DNA from: Bacteriovoracaceae bacterium
GTDB lineage: Bacteria; Bdellovibrionota; Bacteriovoracia; Bacteriovoracales; Bacteriovoracaceae
Assembly: GCA_023146355.1 (NCBI GenBank)
Contig: JAGLCH010000009.1
Location: 1-17,228 of the forward strand
DNA: 17,228 bases
Direction: 5' to 3'
Shown: piece after piece, positions 15,191 through 17,228 of the stretch
Layout: each line of letters starts with the position of its first letter
Numbering within the stretch: position 1 is the stretch's first letter
Position numbers and translations under genes: made by a program
The notes under the pieces: model-generated
The model's database searches: none
What the model saw: only the letters and a program-made list of their open reading frames with translations
Told to the model about the DNA's origin: nothing

Positions 15191-16228
15191 GAGCCCTTGG
15201 ATAATATCCACTAGATCAGTCATATTATCAATGGCAGTATTCTCTATGCTACCCAAGACCTTTGTGGGAATGGAACTCCTCGTCAATACGAGCTCTGGAG
15301 AGACTGCGAAGTGCTCTAATGAGAAACTCGCCCCTCCACTAGTGAAAGTGTATGCTTTACATCCAAGATAGGCCCCCAGTAAACCGGCCCACTTTTCATT
15401 TGTCACGATCGTTGTTGCTTCCAATGCAATAGTTTTAAATGTCTCTGGAGTTAGATCTGGAATGGGAATATATTTATTGCGATCATCAAGTTCGCCAATA
15501 AAAGACAGCAGTGTATCTTTCTCAAGCTTGTCTTCCTCTACTTCTATCTTCTCGAAATAAATTGCAAACTTCTCGTCGATAAAGCAGTCAAAAAAATCAA
15601 GCCACAACTTATTCTGTTCAGCACTCAATGATAATTTGTCTGCCATCACAAGGATATAGCTATTTTTTTTCACTGGTGCAGGAATAGAAACTTCATTCTC
15701 CCCTTCCTCGACAAGTCTGATTTTTGGAATGAGTGGTTTTTCAATTTTTACGCCCGCAACTTTTTCAGTAAATTCTATATCACTGATCGTAGCAAGAAGC
15801 TTTAGGTAGTCCACATCAGAGTGAGGTCGCCCTTTCATTTCAACTTTTTTTGTGAGAAAGAACTTGTTGAAACCTGTAGCGAACCCAATGCGCTCATGGG
15901 CATTAAAGGTAATTCCGAAGAATGCTCCCTTAAAGTCACCTTTGAGATCAAAAAAGTAATCAACATTAAAGACTTCATTTAAGTTATATGAGAAATGATG
16001 AATCCCCGCGAAGGATGATTTTTTCTTTGGAACCTCATAGCAATTAACCTTGAAAGGCAGCAGCTTGAAGACATTAAAGTTGCCCTCATCTACAAGAACA
16101 TCAATTTCTAAACCCTCAAATGCATTGCGAAGCGCATGCAGCAAGGGAAAACATAAAAGGTTTTCTGCATTATCTGCTGAGGAGCGAATGAGGACCTTTT
16201 TTTTTACAAGAGCTTCATCATCAGACAC
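15185..16228 (-). CDS. Divergent glycosyltransferase family 9 (heptosyltransferase-like) protein
   Basis: Resembles the family that adds ADP-heptose to the LPS inner core at the cytoplasmic face of the inner membrane. The N-terminus shows the family pattern: KKVLIRSS (10-17), then FPLLHALRNAF and EIDVLVDEGN, and later DYFFDLKGDFKGAFFG (90-105) with ERIGF. Two hallmark sites are altered. The GD of the first loop aligns with Ala21-Glu22, and the C-terminal D-TG--H-AA block is replaced by NEKWAGLLGAYLG (277-289). The frame extends upstream to 16285, but that would overlap the preceding gene by 65 bp. GTG at 16228 is preferred: GGAG (16241-16238) lies 9 nt before it, and it gives an 8-bp overlap, GTGTCTGA, with the upstream stop. 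The result is 347 residues. The fold is likely; activity is uncertain. Confidence 0.82.
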   Translation of the reverse strand: MSDDEALVKKKVLIRSSADNAENLLCFPLLHALRNAFEGLEIDVLVDEGNFNVFKLLPFKVNCYEVPKKKSSFAGIHHFSYNLNEVFNVDYFFDLKGDFKGAFFGITFNAHERIGFATGFNKFFLTKKVEMKGRPHSDVDYLKLLATISDIEFTEKVAGVKIEKPLIPKIRLVEEGENEVSIPAPVKKNSYILVMADKLSLSAEQNKLWLDFFDCFIDEKFAIYFEKIEVEEDKLEKDTLLSFIGELDDRNKYIPIPDLTPETFKTIALEATTIVTNEKWAGLLGAYLGCKAYTFTSGGASFSLEHFAVSPELVLTRSSIPTKVLGSIENTAIDNMTDLVDIIQGLK

Positions 16229-16961
16229 TTTCAATTTCTCCAATCTGGTTACTAACAAAAAGAGTTGTAAAAAAAACAACAGCAAAAGGAAAGAAAATTA
16301 ATCCCAATATAGGTATTACAAAAACAAAGCTGAACCCGAAGGCGGAAATGGTATAGGGCAGTATATTTTGTTTTAAATCCTCAATACACTCTGAAAATGA
16401 CATCTCATGGCGACACCAGCTGTAATCTAAAAACTGAATTGCAATTAACAGACAAGAAAGGAAGAGAGATACTGGAATGAGGAACCCCGAAAGGCCACAT
16501 ACCGCTGCAATTGTTGCTAATAATGCTATAAAAAGGACCTTTTTGATCTCATTTTTTATAATGCTCCCCATTCGCAAAAACATCATTTTAATTGATTCTG
16601 AAATAGGCACAACCTTATCCTCTACCAATCGCTGTTCTGTTCTGCTGCTAATAAGGTCGCTGAACAGACAGGAAATTAAGGAAACAATTAGAATAAAGGT
16701 AAAGCTTGAAATGAAATAAAAGACCAAAAGAACAACACCACCAATCATCCATACAACTGCATCAATAATCCATGAGCTTGAAGAAAAGAAACTCGATATC
16801 CACGTCTCAGAAGCACTCACGGCCTCGTATAGTGCAAGTCCCCCCATGGCAAAGTAAAGCGCAATCCCTATGATCACTGGCAATAGGGAAAATAAGAGAA
16901 TCAACTTGTCACCAAATATAATCCCTACAGACTGATTAAATACTTTTAAAACTCTACCCAT
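16221..16961 (-). CDS. EI24/CysZ-like integral membrane protein
   Basis: Predicted inner-membrane protein of 246 residues of the EI24 domain family, which includes the bacterial sulfate-uptake protein CysZ. Hydrophobic segments lie at about 14-42, 64-98 (probably two spans), 140-175 and 202-236. The conserved-looking LDYSWCRHEMSF lies between the later spans, and the N-terminal FNQSVGIIFGDKLILLFSLLP is typical of the family start. An SD, AGAGG, stands about 5 nt before the ATG. No sulfate or cysteine genes are nearby, so a sulfate role is not supported here and no symbol is given. It overlaps the glycosyltransferase by 8 bp and follows the small gene by 30 nt, so the three are probably one operon. 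Confidence 0.85.
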   Translation of the reverse strand: MGRVLKVFNQSVGIIFGDKLILLFSLLPVIIGIALYFAMGGLALYEAVSASETWISSFFSSSSWIIDAVVWMIGGVVLLVFYFISSFTFILIVSLISCLFSDLISSRTEQRLVEDKVVPISESIKMMFLRMGSIIKNEIKKVLFIALLATIAAVCGLSGFLIPVSLFLSCLLIAIQFLDYSWCRHEMSFSECIEDLKQNILPYTISAFGFSFVFVIPILGLIFFPFAVVFFTTLFVSNQIGEIESV

Positions 16962-16991
16962 TAAAACCTCTTCGCAAAAAATAAAACCTTG

Positions 16992-17222
16992 CTAGAGTAT
17001 ATTGTCAGAGTAATCTTGATGGCAAGAGGTCAGTGCGTGAACAACCTTAAGGTATTCTCCCTTGTGATACTTAGAAAGTAGTTCTTTTATAAGATTTTTA
17101 GATTCTTGAGGCTCGAAATCACTATTATATAATAGGGTGACAAAGTCGTGTGCGACTATAAAGACTCTAGACAAAAGAGATAACTCCTTAACCATGGCCC
17201 TTCCGCTATTACTTTGTGACAT
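16992..17222 (-). CDS. Small hypothetical protein, 76 residues
   Basis: Short cytoplasmic-looking protein without a signal peptide, membrane span or recognised domain. It is rich in hydrophobic and charged residues that would form helices (LLSRVFIVAHDFVTLLY, SKNLIKELLSKYHKGEYLKV). It is probably real because it fills the space in front of the EI24 gene on the same strand with only a 30-nt gap. The ATG at 17222-17220 is only 6 bp from the window edge, so its ribosome-binding site cannot be judged. A second in-frame ATG at 17195-17193 has GGAAGG 3 nt ahead and may be the true start, giving 67 residues. Confidence 0.6.
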   Translation of the reverse strand: MSQSNSGRAMVKELSLLSRVFIVAHDFVTLLYNSDFEPQESKNLIKELLSKYHKGEYLKVVHALTSCHQDYSDNIL

Positions 17223-17228
17223 TAATAG

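Noticed and set aside
16229..16285. Upstream extension of the glycosyltransferase-like gene beginning LLFFLQLFLL, as a signal peptide
   Set aside because: It is the other frame of the hydrophobic end of the EI24 gene. The family begins close to KKVLIRSS, and a GTG with an upstream GGAG fits better.
1..17228. tRNA genes, CRISPR arrays, insertion sequences and long DNA repeats
   Set aside because: Nothing with the needed structure was seen by reading, and the gaps between genes are all about 110 bp or shorter. A tRNAscan or self-alignment run would be needed to exclude them formally.

Overview
The window reads as an ordinary chromosomal segment of a low-GC, Gram-negative bacterium. The best guess is a member of the Bdellovibrionota, such as Bacteriovorax or Halobacteriovorax. 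That guess rests on general style only: AT-rich codon use, many Sec or lipoprotein signal peptides on proteins with no clear family, and a glycosyltransferase-9 homologue typical of an LPS-bearing outer membrane. No rRNA, tRNA or lineage marker confirms it. I see no mobile element, phage gene, CRISPR array or tRNA.

Left third (1-5113, minus strand): two genes joined by a TAATG stop/start overlap form an AddAB/RecB-like recombination pair. Upstream is an AddB-like protein with a degenerate helicase part and an intact PD-(D/E)XK nuclease carrying four Fe-S-type cysteines. Downstream is a UvrD/AddA-type helicase that runs off the left edge just as its own nuclease domain begins. Divergently from this pair runs hslO (Hsp33), which meets a minus-strand lipoprotein gene tail to tail with an 8 bp overlap. 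The lipoprotein looks like an alkaline-phosphatase-fold protein that has lost its metal ligands.

Middle (7138-11060, plus strand): a compact three-gene operon of exported proteins of unknown function. They are a 646-residue protein with 20 cysteines, a beta-propeller-like protein, and a helical protein with a C-terminal repeat built on an (N/D)DWE motif. Each junction is a short overlap. This is the least explained part of the window and the likeliest home of an undescribed system, but the sequence alone does not reveal a function.

Right third: hisS and valS form a two-gene operon with a good extended -10 promoter in front and a strong intrinsic terminator behind. Converging on it from the right is a minus-strand cluster: a small unknown protein, an EI24/CysZ-like membrane protein, and a divergent glycosyltransferase-9 (heptosyltransferase-like) protein whose start is best placed at a GTG overlapping the preceding gene.
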